Shown piece after piece: positions 1-6,606 of a DNA stretch of 11,528 bases. The notes under the pieces were generated by a model. The model worked only from the letters and a program-made list of their open reading frames with translations. It did no database searches and was not told the origin of the DNA. The DNA lies in assembly GCA_046483505.1 (NCBI GenBank), contig JAWODB010000058.1, positions 1-11,528 on the forward strand. The letters run 5' to 3'. This DNA is from BS750m-G62 sp046483505 (GTDB taxonomy: Bacteria > Planctomycetota > Phycisphaerae > FEN-1346). The translations under genes and the position numbers were made by a program. The first letter of the stretch is position 1, and each line of letters begins with the position of its first letter.

Positions 1-30
1 GCGCCGTCGGGGCTCTCTGCTAACTCCAAG

Positions 31-51
31 CCGCGAATAGTTCGCGGTTTT
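31..51 (+). terminator. Short hairpin with T run, terminator-like
   Basis: A perfect 7-bp inverted repeat (31-37 and 41-47) with a 3-base loop is followed on the plus strand by four T residues (48-51). This fits a weak intrinsic terminator for a rightward gene lying left of the window. The hairpin also sits 9 bases beyond the 3' end of the tRNA on the other strand, but in that direction no T run follows. Its role is therefore inferred only. Confidence 0.4.
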
Positions 52-56
52 CAGGT

Positions 57-132
57 TGGCTCCCCGGGTAGGACTTGAACCTACAACCTAGCGGTTAACA
101 GCCGCCCGCTCTACCAATTGAGCTACCGGGGA
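57..132 (-). tRNA. tRNA-Asn (anticodon GUU)
   Basis: Read on the minus strand this folds as a complete cloverleaf. It has a perfect 7-bp acceptor stem, a D arm with GCTC/GAGC, an anticodon stem of five pairs (one G-T) around loop CTGTTAA, and a T arm GTAGG/CCTAC with loop TTCAAGT. The anticodon GTT reads AAC and AAU codons, so the tRNA carries asparagine. The discriminator base is G, as expected for tRNA-Asn. The CCA end is encoded in the DNA at 57-59, giving 76 nt in total. No other tRNA lies beside it in the window. A promoter at 313-341 on the same strand would give a precursor with a long 5' leader for RNase P to remove. Confidence 0.97.
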
Positions 133-547
133 ATGCTGTGCCTGGCCCTTGCCGCCACGCGGGACGCGGGTCGTCCCGGCCCGCCGGACCCGCTCCGCCG
201 ACTGAATCCGGGGAACCGGAGCGGCCTTCCGTGCCCGCAGCCAGGCCTCGTCACTCGACGTATCGGCCGGTCCGCCCGTCCGCCTTCACGGCAACCGGCG
301 TCGAGACGCGCAAGTATAGCCGCCCGCGCCGGCCGCGTCAAGGCCACTTGCCCTGCCTGGTGGGAAGGGGTCCAGACATCGTACCCCCTTGCGCGGCCAC
401 TGGCGGCGGGGATGTATCGTGGCGTCTGCTCCGGGACGTGAGGCGGGATCTCGGGCGCCGAGCCCGGCGAGGGCAACGAGTCGCCCCCCGCGTTGGGTGG
501 CTCCTTGAAATGCCGGCCACTGTGAGCCCGCCACACGCCGCCCGCCG
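133..547. other. Intergenic region between the heparinase-like gene and the tRNA
   Basis: No reading frame here looks like a gene; the frames present are rich in Arg, Pro and Gly, as expected for GC-rich noncoding DNA. The region holds the tRNA promoter (313-341) and its leader. It also holds short GC hairpins, for example 450-462, just past the end of the minus-strand gene that stops at 548. No T-tailed terminator for that gene is visible. Confidence 0.6.
313..341 (-). promoter_or_regulatory. Sigma70-type promoter upstream of tRNA-Asn
   Basis: On the minus strand a -35 box TTGACG (336-341) and a -10 box TATACT (313-318) are separated by exactly 17 bases. The match to the housekeeping consensus is strong and stands out in a GC-rich setting. 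Transcription would start near 306 and run into the tRNA at 132, leaving a leader of about 170 nt. No reading frame with good coding character lies between them. Confidence 0.65.
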
Positions 548-3500
548 TCACAGCGGCTTGGCCACCTGTTGGACGACGACGGTCCGCTTGTCGCCGCGAT
601 GGACGGCGGCCTGCCCGCCCGCCCGCTTCGGCGGATCGCTGCCCAGGTACACCGTCTCGCCGGCCGGGCCGAGCCGCACCCGCACACCGCGCCCGTCGGC
701 GACCGGCTCGAACGCCGGCGCCTTCTCCCCTTTCTTATGTGCATACAGAATCGCCAGAAACGGCTTCCCCGGCCGAGCCCGCACGCGGACGCCCTGCTGC
801 ACCTCGCCGCCGCGCCATCGGCCGCCGGCCCGGTCGAAGCCGGGCGGAATCTCCGCCGCTCGGCCGCCGTTCCGCGCGGTCGCGGCCCCGCGCGACCAGC
901 CCCACTCCGTCCGCGTTACCGTCTCGGGCTCGGGCGTCGCCAGGTACAGGACGGCGTCGGCGCCGAGTTGGCCGTCGAAGCGGAACGCCCGCCCCGCCCG
1001 CCGCACCTGCCGGGCCAGGACGAACAGGTTGAACGCGGCGGGCTCGGTGGCGTCGAGTTCGTCGCGGACGACGAGGTAGTCCGCGAGCGGCGAGCCCTCC
1101 GGATGCTTGACGAGCATGACCCACCGGCGATAGCGGGCAGGCCGTGCCAGCCGCCGGCGCGGCAGGGCCGACCCCGCCTCGGCCTCGTCCGGACGCGGAG
1201 GCATGCGCCGAAGATGCGTGGCCCGCACCTGGGCCACCGCCACGTCGGCCGCCGGCGTCGACGCAACGGCCAGCAGCCGGCCGGCGGCGTCCATATTCTC
1301 GTCCTCGCCCAGGGTCACACGGTTGTGCATGTGTTCCTGCGGCACGGAAAGGTCCGGCGGCGCGTGCCAGCCGGGGGCGACGGGCCTCCCGCCGCCGTAG
1401 AAGACCAGCGCCATCTCGTCGCCGCGCGATCGGCCCCCCGCACCGCCGCAGCGCAGGGCCACGAGCGTCTCGGCGGGCGTGCCCGCCCGGCTCCGGAGGA
1501 CGGCCCCGTATCCCTCGCAGGCCCGGCTGGGCCAGTCGGCCTCGGTCCCGGGGGCCGCCGGCAGCGACGGGTCGGCCAGGAGGACGTCGGCCACCAGGTC
1601 GCCGCTGCCCCCGTCGCCGTAGTAACCGCGCCACAGACCCATCCACAGGCGGGCGAGGTCGGCGTCCGACGGCCGCACACCCGCCGCCGCAATGCCGAAG
1701 AGGCGGCCCACGTCGTCGCGCCAGCCGCCCTCCCGTCCCATCGGCAGGAGGAGGCGGCGGCCCACCCGCGGGTCCGGCGGCGTATGGAGATGCCTGAGGC
1801 ACTCCACGGCCGCCCGCACCTCCGGCCACGTGAACGGGTCGGCCAGGTCCGCGTTGCGGGCGGCGCGGAGCACCGGCAGCGTCCATCGGAGCGTCGCGAC
1901 GAGGCGGCCGGGGTCCACGGCCCCGCCGTCGCGCGGCGCGGCGCGGCGGAGGTCGGCCCGCACCTGGTCCAGCGCCCGGGCCATCCATCGCCGGGCGTGC
2001 GGATGGTCCGGCATCATCGCCGCCGCGTACGCCGGCACGCGGACCATGGCGGCGTGGTCGCCGGGCTCGCCGACGCCCCATCCGCCGGCCCGTCCCGGCC
2101 AGTAGTCGGGATCGTTGAAGATGGACGCGACGAGGGCCAGGTCCCGGCCACCCGCCGGCCGTCCCGCGGCCGAGAGGTCCGCCAGGGCCAGCGCCTCCGG
2201 CAGCCGCCGCGGATACGCCGACGGCGCCAGGAACGCATCCTGATACGACCGATCGAGAAACGTGGCCGGCCGGACCCCCAGGGCCGGCACGTCGCGGCGG
2301 CGTCCGGCCAGGAACTCGGCCAGGGCACGGTCGGCGGCCGCGTCGGCCTCCAGCCCCCGCCGGATGAGCCGCGTCGTCGGCGTGTCGCGGACGGCCGCCA
2401 TGTCCAGCCGCATCTGCCGCAGCCGCTCGGCCGTCGTCAGGACGTGCGGGGCGGCGGGGGCGGCATCGCGGTCCCACGCCAGGACCCAGTCGTTCAGGAC
2501 GGTGTCGAGGGGGATGTCCGCCATCCGCCGGACCAGCCGCTGGAGGTCGCCCTTGGTGTCGAACCGTGCGAGCGGCCCGGCAAGGAGCGCCCACGCCCGC
2601 CGGCCCGAATCGAGCGGGAAGTCGAACGCCATGCCCCGCCCGCCGTCGGTCACCCGGACGGCGGGAAACTGCGCGTACGGCCGCTGCCAGCCGGACGGTC
2701 GGACCATGACGGCCCCAACGGCGGCCCGGTCGCCGCCCCGGCCCTCGCCGAGGGCCAGGCAGACCTGGGCCGTGTCCGGACAGTGGGCCCACCGGGGGCG
2801 GAGCGTCGCGAACGCCTCGCCCCCTGCCGCCTTCGCCTCCAGCGCATCGCGACGGACGTGGTACGCCGGACGGGCCCGGCCGTCGCCGACGTACCACGGG
2901 AGCCAGAGCGCCTCCGCCGGCCGCAGGCCGTCCTTCAGCACGAGCGACGAGGAGCCGCCCTCCCCCACGCGGTACGTCTCGGCCAGGTCGAGCCACGGCT
3001 CGCCCGCGACCGCCCGGACCGCGACCTCGTACCGCCGCTTCGCGCCGGCGAAGACGTAGCGGAGGCGGACGCGGGCCAGGACCGGCCCGGCGGCCTCGAC
3101 CGTCGTTTCGATGCGGCGGACCCGGCCGGGACCTTCCAGGCACCACGCGCCGCACCAGGGTCCCTGGCCGGGCATCGGGCGGACGCCGACCACCGGGGCG
3201 GGCGCACGGGCGAGCGGCAGCGGTTTCTCGAACGCCTTCGGCGGGGCCGGCAGGGCGAACTCGGCGACGCCCGTGGCCAGGACGAGCCGGTCGCCCTCGC
3301 GCCGGACGTCGAGGCGGCCCTTCGGCCGGCGGGCGGCACGGCCGTCGTCGCGCCACGTCAGACGGTACGCCACCTCGCCGTCCTTCGGCAGCGTCATCTT
3401 CCACCACAGGCGGGCGCGGCGAACGGCGTCCGGCTTGCCCTTCAGCACCTCGACCTGGAACGGCACCGGCTTGCCGTCGGGGCCGGTCAGGAGGAAGGTG

Positions 3501-3691
3501 TCGGCCGCGACCTTGGGCTCCGAGATCCCGACGTCGCGGCGGACGAGTTCGTCGGTCCACGTGTAGCCGAGCGGCTCACGGAATGTGAGGGTGCGCGCAT
3601 ACGGCTTCGCCGGCGCCGGTCCGGCCGTCGCCAGGCAGACGGCAAGCAGGGCGAGGGCGGCGGGCATCGGCGGCATGGGCAGACGACGCAT
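548..3691 (-). CDS. Large exported heparinase II/III-like protein
   Basis: This encodes a predicted secreted protein of 1047 residues. Residues 1-28 form a signal peptide: Arg near the start, a hydrophobic stretch (AALALLAVCLA) and an Ala-rich cleavage region ending near APA. The ATG at 3691 is chosen because it places the signal peptide at the N-terminus and has GGAAAG 9 bases upstream. A longer frame to 3814 would add a basic, Pro-rich tail before the signal. Residues about 30-380 look like a beta-rich domain, about 415-715 are helical, and about 725-1047 are again beta-rich. The last part has the pattern of the heparinase II/III-like beta-sandwich: GYGAVLRS near 728, EMALVFYGGGRPVAP near 759, and HNRVTLGE near 789. 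Family members are often polysaccharide lyases acting on uronic-acid polymers outside the cytoplasm. The usual Gly-His-x-His-x-Asp motif is not seen: the matching place reads GRSRGDE, so lyase activity is doubtful. The gene stands alone. The family call is pattern-based and moderate; that it is a secreted protein is more certain. Confidence 0.6.
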   Translation of the reverse strand: MRRLPMPPMPAALALLAVCLATAGPAPAKPYARTLTFREPLGYTWTDELVRRDVGISEPKVAADTFLLTGPDGKPVPFQVEVLKGKPDAVRRARLWWKMTLPKDGEVAYRLTWRDDGRAARRPKGRLDVRREGDRLVLATGVAEFALPAPPKAFEKPLPLARAPAPVVGVRPMPGQGPWCGAWCLEGPGRVRRIETTVEAAGPVLARVRLRYVFAGAKRRYEVAVRAVAGEPWLDLAETYRVGEGGSSSLVLKDGLRPAEALWLPWYVGDGRARPAYHVRRDALEAKAAGGEAFATLRPRWAHCPDTAQVCLALGEGRGGDRAAVGAVMVRPSGWQRPYAQFPAVRVTDGGRGMAFDFPLDSGRRAWALLAGPLARFDTKGDLQRLVRRMADIPLDTVLNDWVLAWDRDAAPAAPHVLTTAERLRQMRLDMAAVRDTPTTRLIRRGLEADAAADRALAEFLAGRRRDVPALGVRPATFLDRSYQDAFLAPSAYPRRLPEALALADLSAAGRPAGGRDLALVASIFNDPDYWPGRAGGWGVGEPGDHAAMVRVPAYAAAMMPDHPHARRWMARALDQVRADLRRAAPRDGGAVDPGRLVATLRWTLPVLRAARNADLADPFTWPEVRAAVECLRHLHTPPDPRVGRRLLLPMGREGGWRDDVGRLFGIAAAGVRPSDADLARLWMGLWRGYYGDGGSGDLVADVLLADPSLPAAPGTEADWPSRACEGYGAVLRSRAGTPAETLVALRCGGAGGRSRGDEMALVFYGGGRPVAPGWHAPPDLSVPQEHMHNRVTLGEDENMDAAGRLLAVASTPAADVAVAQVRATHLRRMPPRPDEAEAGSALPRRRLARPARYRRWVMLVKHPEGSPLADYLVVRDELDATEPAAFNLFVLARQVRRAGRAFRFDGQLGADAVLYLATPEPETVTRTEWGWSRGAATARNGGRAAEIPPGFDRAGGRWRGGEVQQGVRVRARPGKPFLAILYAHKKGEKAPAFEPVADGRGVRVRLGPAGETVYLGSDPPKRAGGQAAVHRGDKRTVVVQQVAKPL

Positions 3692-3821
3692 CGCGACGGG
3701 CTTTCCGACGGGCCGGCGGCCGAGACGGGGGCGTCCCCAGGGTTGAACCGCGAGGGGCGGGGCGGGTCTCGGCGTTTCGCGCGGGCGGGCGAGGGGGCGG
3801 AACGTGCCCCGCAAGGGCGAC

Positions 3822-3980
3822 GGCTGACACTACAACGCTAAGTCGGCCATTTGCGCGGTGGGTCTGGGCACCCACCGCGCTCGAAACGCCCTTTCCAGGG
3901 CTGCGCGGCGGGTACCCCTCGGCTGCGCTCGGGACAGGCTCCGACCCGCCGCGCACGAGTTAGCGTTGTAGTGCTAAGCG
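3822..3980. repeat. Palindromic element with 14-bp terminal inverted repeats
   Basis: A perfect 14-bp inverted repeat (3828-3841 and 3960-3973, ACTACAACGC core) encloses 118 bases. Inside are two perfect hairpins: 3853-3863 with 3870-3880 (11 bp, 6-base loop) and 3902-3913 with 3944-3955 (12 bp, 30-base loop). The second loop carries a CGAGCGCAGCCGAGG sequence (minus strand, about 3916-3930) related to repeats elsewhere in the window. There is no transposase frame inside. The layout suits a miniature non-autonomous element or a REP-type repeat cluster. No flanking target duplication was recognised. Confidence 0.65.
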
Positions 3981-4007
3981 GACGATACGCAGCGGTTCCA
4001 CGGGACA

Positions 4008-4096
4008 CGTTGAGCCGCCGACGGTACGTCGGCGGCCGTTTTGGGGTGCCGACACGGGTTCGCCCCCCGCGGCGACCTGCGGTCGCCGGCTCAACG
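4008..4096. repeat. Nested inverted repeats, possible branched fold
   Basis: A 9-bp inverted repeat (4008-4016 and 4088-4096) encloses two hairpins: 4014-4022 with 4028-4036 (9 bp, GGTAC loop, TTTT at 4039-4042 on the plus strand) and 4070-4077 with 4081-4088 (8 bp, TGC loop). The outer stem shares a few bases with the inner ones, so the folds partly compete. The first hairpin with its T run resembles an intrinsic terminator, but no plus-strand gene is seen upstream. It may be part of the same repeat cluster as 3822-3980, or a structured RNA. Confidence 0.5.
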
Positions 4097-4097
4097 G

Positions 4098-4345
4098 TTG
4101 CCTGGGCTGAGCCTGTATCGATATTCTGAGAAAACGCGATTTGGCCCGAACCCCGAAAATGCCCCTTTTCGGCTTTCCGATCGTCGATTCTGATGCGTGA
4201 GGGACGATTCGGGGGTCGAATGTTAAAATGGGTAAGGCAAAACGCGCGACTTTTACCCCGCTTTTTTCGGAAACGCGCGAAAACGCGCGAAAAACGCCCC
4301 GGAACTTCCGGCTTTTTGATCCATCATCAAGGAGGCTCCATATAA
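4098..4345 (+). other. AT-shifted structured intergenic stretch, possible small RNA
   Basis: Base composition drops well below the GC level of the flanks. Plus-strand signals occur in a plausible order for a short transcript. First is a promoter-like pair TTGCCT (4098-4103) and TATTCT (4122-4127), 18 bases apart. Next is a 10-of-11 pair stem (4147-4157 with 4208-4218) enclosing a 7-bp hairpin (4153-4172) that partly competes with it. Last is a small CCGG hairpin with CTTTTTG at 4299-4318. The 10-mer AAACGCGCGA occurs at 4240, 4271 and 4281. An AAGGAGG ribosome-binding-like sequence at 4329-4335 has no ATG, GTG or TTG at the right distance. Nothing matched a known RNA family by eye, so an RNA is only a hypothesis. 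Confidence 0.35.
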
Positions 4346-4657
4346 ATTAAAAGCGCGCTTGCGGCAGGCAATCGGGATTCGGGATGCGGCATCAGGCGTA
4401 ACGGCGGCCAACCGGAAACAGGCGGCCGAATGCGGAACGCGGAGTGCGGAATGCGGAACGAAAGGCAAACAGCAACGGCCACGGCGAGATTCCTCCGCTC
4501 GGCCTCGCTGCGCGAGGCCCCGGTCGGAATGACCGATGGCGCCTGCCGCGGGGATCCCCCAGGCCGCAGGCCGGCCTGGACAGCCGCCGTCGCCAAAAAG
4601 AGGTTTCGGCGGCCAGGTTCGGCATTGAGCATGGGGCATTCGGCGTTGCCTTTTGCC
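4346..4657. repeat. Repeat-dense noncoding block upstream of dapL
   Basis: The 12-mer GAATGCGGAACG occurs twice (4428-4439 and 4449-4460), 21 bases apart, within a run of similar TGCGGAA words. Bases 4483-4534 resemble the right arm of the inverted repeat at 6019-6058 (both start GGCGAGATTC and end GAATGAC) and contain an 8-bp hairpin (4501-4508 with 4512-4519). A further 7-bp inverted repeat lies at 4559-4565 with 4573-4579. Bases 4621-4645 contain GGGCATTCGGCG-type words. Such words are typical of dispersed intergenic repeats. The block has no frame with coding character. Confidence 0.55.
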
Positions 4658-4686
4658 TTGCCGGGACCCGCAGCCGCTCCTACAAT
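4658..4686 (+). promoter_or_regulatory. Sigma70-type promoter for dapL
   Basis: TTGCCG (4658-4663) and TACAAT (4681-4686) are 17 bases apart. Transcription would start near 4693, giving a leader of about 66 nt before the dapL ATG at 4759. No riboswitch-like fold was recognised in that leader. Confidence 0.6.
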
Positions 4687-4758
4687 GCCGCCCTTCGACG
4701 GGGCCGAGGGGGCGGCCCCGCGTCTCGATGCACCCAAGACCGAGGGAAGGACCGTCCG

Positions 4759-5922
4759 ATGCAGACCGAGAGCGAGCGTCTGAGCGCGCTGCCGCCGTAC
4801 CTCTTCGCCGAGATCGACAAGAAGAAGAAGGCCGCCATCGCCGCCGGCCGGCCCGTCATCAATCTCGGCATCGGCGATCCGGACACGCCCACGCCGGCGT
4901 TCATCATCGAGGCGGCCCAGGAGGCCGTGGCCGACCCGGCCACTCATCCGTACGCCCTCGACCGGGGCGACGCCCGGTTCCGCGAATCGATTGCGGCGTT
5001 CGTCGAGAAGCGGTTCGGCGTGGGGCTGGACCCGGCCACGGAGATCCTGCCGGCCCAGGGCACGAAGGACACGCTCAGCCACCTGCCGCTGGCCATGATG
5101 AACCCGGGCGACGTGGGCCTCTCGCCCGACCCGGGGTACCCCGTGTACAACTCGAGCATCCGGTTCGCGGGGGGCGAGGTCGTGCGGTTTCCGCTCGATT
5201 CCAACAACGGTTTCGTGCCGGACCTGGAGGCGATCGGCGGCGACGTGCTCGGACGGGCGAAACTCATCTATTTGAATTATCCGAACAATCCGACGGCCGC
5301 GGCGGCCCCGCGCGCGTTCTACGAGAAGGCCGTCGCGTGGGCGCGCGCGCACCAGGTGCTCATCGCCCAGGACGCCGCCTACAGCGAGGTGTACTTCGAG
5401 CAGCCGCCCCTTTCCATCCTCCAGGTCGACGGCGCCCGCGACGTGGCGGTCGAGTTCCACTCCCTCTCCAAGACGTTCAACATGACGGGCTGGCGCGTGG
5501 GTTGGGTGGCGGGTAACGCCGACGTCATCGCCAGCCTCGTGCGCCTCAAGAGCAACATGGACAACGGGGTGTTCACGGCGATGCAATGGGCGGGGGCGGC
5601 GGCGCTGGACGGATACGACCGGCCGGAAATCCACGACCTGCGGGCGATGTACCGGCGGCGGCGGGACTGCCTGGTGGCCGCCCTCGAGGCCGCCGGCCTG
5701 GAGGTCAACCGGCCCGAGGCCACCTTCTACGTCTGGGTCACGTGCCCGGCGGGCCTCGACAGCCGCGCGTTCGCCGACCGCCTCCTGGCCGAGGCGGACA
5801 TCGTGGCCACGCCGGGCATCGGGTACGGCGAGCGGGGCGAGGGGTTCGTCCGGTTCGCCCTGACGGTGCCGGAAGAAAACCTCGAAGAGGCCGCCGGGCG
5901 GATCGAGCCACTCTCGTTCTAG
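4759..5922 (+). CDS. dapL: LL-diaminopimelate aminotransferase
   Basis: This encodes a 387-residue PLP-dependent fold-type I aminotransferase. DapL converts tetrahydrodipicolinate and glutamate to LL-diaminopimelate in one cytoplasmic step, bypassing the acylated intermediates of the usual lysine pathway. The product feeds lysine and peptidoglycan synthesis. Landmarks are the N-terminal NLGIGDPD (residues 35-42), YPNNPT (174-179), Asp205 and Tyr208 (QDAAY), the Schiff-base Lys238 in SLSKTFNMTGWR, and Arg365 in GFVRFAL, which would bind the substrate carboxylate. Length is within the usual range of about 380-410. The ATG at 4759 is chosen because GGGAAGGA ends 7 bases before it and the family N-terminus begins there; an upstream in-frame ATG at 4444 would add repeat-derived sequence. 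A related aminotransferase acting on alanine or aspartate is the main alternative, but the N-terminal motif set favours DapL. folK follows after 176 bases. Confidence 0.85.
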   Translation: MQTESERLSALPPYLFAEIDKKKKAAIAAGRPVINLGIGDPDTPTPAFIIEAAQEAVADPATHPYALDRGDARFRESIAAFVEKRFGVGLDPATEILPAQGTKDTLSHLPLAMMNPGDVGLSPDPGYPVYNSSIRFAGGEVVRFPLDSNNGFVPDLEAIGGDVLGRAKLIYLNYPNNPTAAAAPRAFYEKAVAWARAHQVLIAQDAAYSEVYFEQPPLSILQVDGARDVAVEFHSLSKTFNMTGWRVGWVAGNADVIASLVRLKSNMDNGVFTAMQWAGAAALDGYDRPEIHDLRAMYRRRRDCLVAALEAAGLEVNRPEATFYVWVTCPAGLDSRAFADRLLAEADIVATPGIGYGERGEGFVRFALTVPEENLEEAAGRIEPLSF

Positions 5923-5957
5923 CCGCATGCCAAAGGCTTCAGGCCGCAAGCCGTGTC

Positions 5958-6058
5958 TTGTCATGCTGAGCGAAGCGAAGCATCTCGCCTTGGTCGTTGT
6001 CGTGTTGCCTTTCCGCACGGCGAGATTCTTCGCTCGCTGCGCTCGCTCAGAATGACAA
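5958..6058. repeat. Imperfect 100-bp inverted repeat between dapL and folK
   Basis: The left arm (about 5958-5989) and right arm (6019-6058) pair almost fully. The right arm has an 8-base insertion and there is one mismatched position within ATGCTGAG/CTCAGAAT. The loop is about 29 bases. The arms carry the motif TGTCAT-CTGAGCGAAGCGAAG-ATCTCGCC, a form seen as a dispersed intergenic repeat in many bacterial genomes. A partial second copy lies at 4483-4534. As RNA it would fold into a long hairpin after dapL, but no T run follows, so it is not a typical terminator. Confidence 0.75.
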
Positions 6059-6098
6059 CCCTCGGCTAAGGTGGCAGCCTTCTTTGCGGGTTCACGTC

Positions 6099-6566
6099 AT
6101 GGCAACGGCCTACATCGGTCTCGGGGCGAACCTGGGGGACCGCGAGGCGACCCTCCGCCGCGCGCTCGGCCGCCTGCGCGCCCATCCGCACATCGAGGTG
6201 ACGGCCGAGAGTTCCCTCATCGAGACGGAGCCGGTCGGCGGTCCGCCGGACCAGCCGCCGTTTCTGAACGGAGCGGCCGCGCTGGAGACGGACCTGGCGC
6301 CGCACGCCCTGCTCCGCGTGCTGAAGCGCATCGAAGAGGCCCTCGGCCGCCGGCCGCGCGGGCGCTGGGGGCCCCGCGAAATCGACCTGGACCTGCTCCT
6401 CTACGCCGGCCGCGTCGTGGAGACGGACCGCCTGACGGTGCCGCATCCGCGCCTCTCGGAGCGGCGGTTCGTGCTGGCGCCGCTGGCCGAGATCGCCCCC
6501 GACGCCCGCCACCCCGTCACGGGGCGGACGGTGCGCCAGATGCTGGCGGCGCTGGATTCCGCTTGA
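6099..6566 (+). CDS. folK: HPPK, dihydropterin pyrophosphokinase
   Basis: This encodes 2-amino-4-hydroxy-6-hydroxymethyldihydropteridine pyrophosphokinase, 155 residues (E. coli FolK has about 159). The enzyme transfers pyrophosphate from ATP to the pterin before dihydropteroate synthase acts, in folate synthesis. The family signature is complete: YIGLGANLGD (residues 5-14), a substrate-loop region near residues 40-56, RGRWGPREIDLDLLLY (about 87-102) with the Asp pair that binds magnesium, and VPHPRLSERRFVLAPLAEIAP (about 112-132). The ATG at 6099 matches the usual N-terminus; no strong ribosome-binding sequence precedes it. An in-frame start at 5997 would extend into the inverted repeat and is rejected. 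It lies 176 bases after dapL on the same strand. The stop codon overlaps the -35 box of the next cassette's promoter. Confidence 0.95.
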   Translation: MATAYIGLGANLGDREATLRRALGRLRAHPHIEVTAESSLIETEPVGGPPDQPPFLNGAAALETDLAPHALLRVLKRIEEALGRRPRGRWGPREIDLDLLLYAGRVVETDRLTVPHPRLSERRFVLAPLAEIAPDARHPVTGRTVRQMLAALDSA

Positions 6567-6596
6567 CCGGCAGGCAATTTCTTCCATAATAAATTG
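6563..6596 (+). promoter_or_regulatory. Promoter and operator candidate of the toxin-antitoxin cassette
   Basis: TTGACC (6563-6568) overlaps the folK stop codon and CATAAT (6585-6590) lies 16 bases on, giving a strong sigma70-type pair with a start near 6597. A perfect 6-bp inverted repeat, CAATTT (6575-6580) and AAATTG (6591-6596), flanks the -10 box with a 10-base spacer. Such a repeat over a toxin-antitoxin promoter suits autoregulation by the antitoxin, which is inferred. The leader would be only about 10 nt, with GAGG (6596-6599) ahead of the GTG at 6607. Confidence 0.55.
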
Positions 6597-6606
6597 AGGC
6601 GGCGGC

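Noticed and set aside
569..3841. Plus-strand open frame of about 1090 codons opposite the heparinase-like gene
   Set aside because: It is rich in Arg, Pro, Gly and His with no recognisable domain, while the minus-strand frame has a signal peptide and family motifs. GC-rich codon bias leaves antisense frames open.
4014..4042. Intrinsic terminator as a separate call
   Set aside because: The hairpin and TTTT are present, but no plus-strand gene lies upstream and the stem takes part in a larger nested fold, so it is described within that feature.
4220..4345. Small plus-strand frame of 41 codons (ATG to TAA) encoding a very basic peptide
   Set aside because: Its third codon positions are not GC-rich, unlike every real gene here, it spans the terminator-like hairpin, and it resembles no small protein I know. 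A peptide cannot be fully excluded.
3822..4660. CRISPR array
   Set aside because: The repeats are palindromes or short irregular words; there is no regular series of identical repeats with unique spacers and no cas gene.
4444..4758. Longer N-terminus for dapL from an upstream ATG
   Set aside because: It would translate repeat sequence and the promoter. The ATG at 4759 has a good ribosome-binding sequence and the family N-terminus.
4693..4758. Lysine riboswitch ahead of dapL
   Set aside because: The predicted leader is too short for the lysine riboswitch, and none of its conserved core words was seen there or in 4098-4345.
4327..6018. Minus-strand open frame of about 560 codons opposite dapL
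   Set aside because: It is antisense to a clear aminotransferase gene and begins inside repeat sequence; its content is the low-complexity type of shadow frames.
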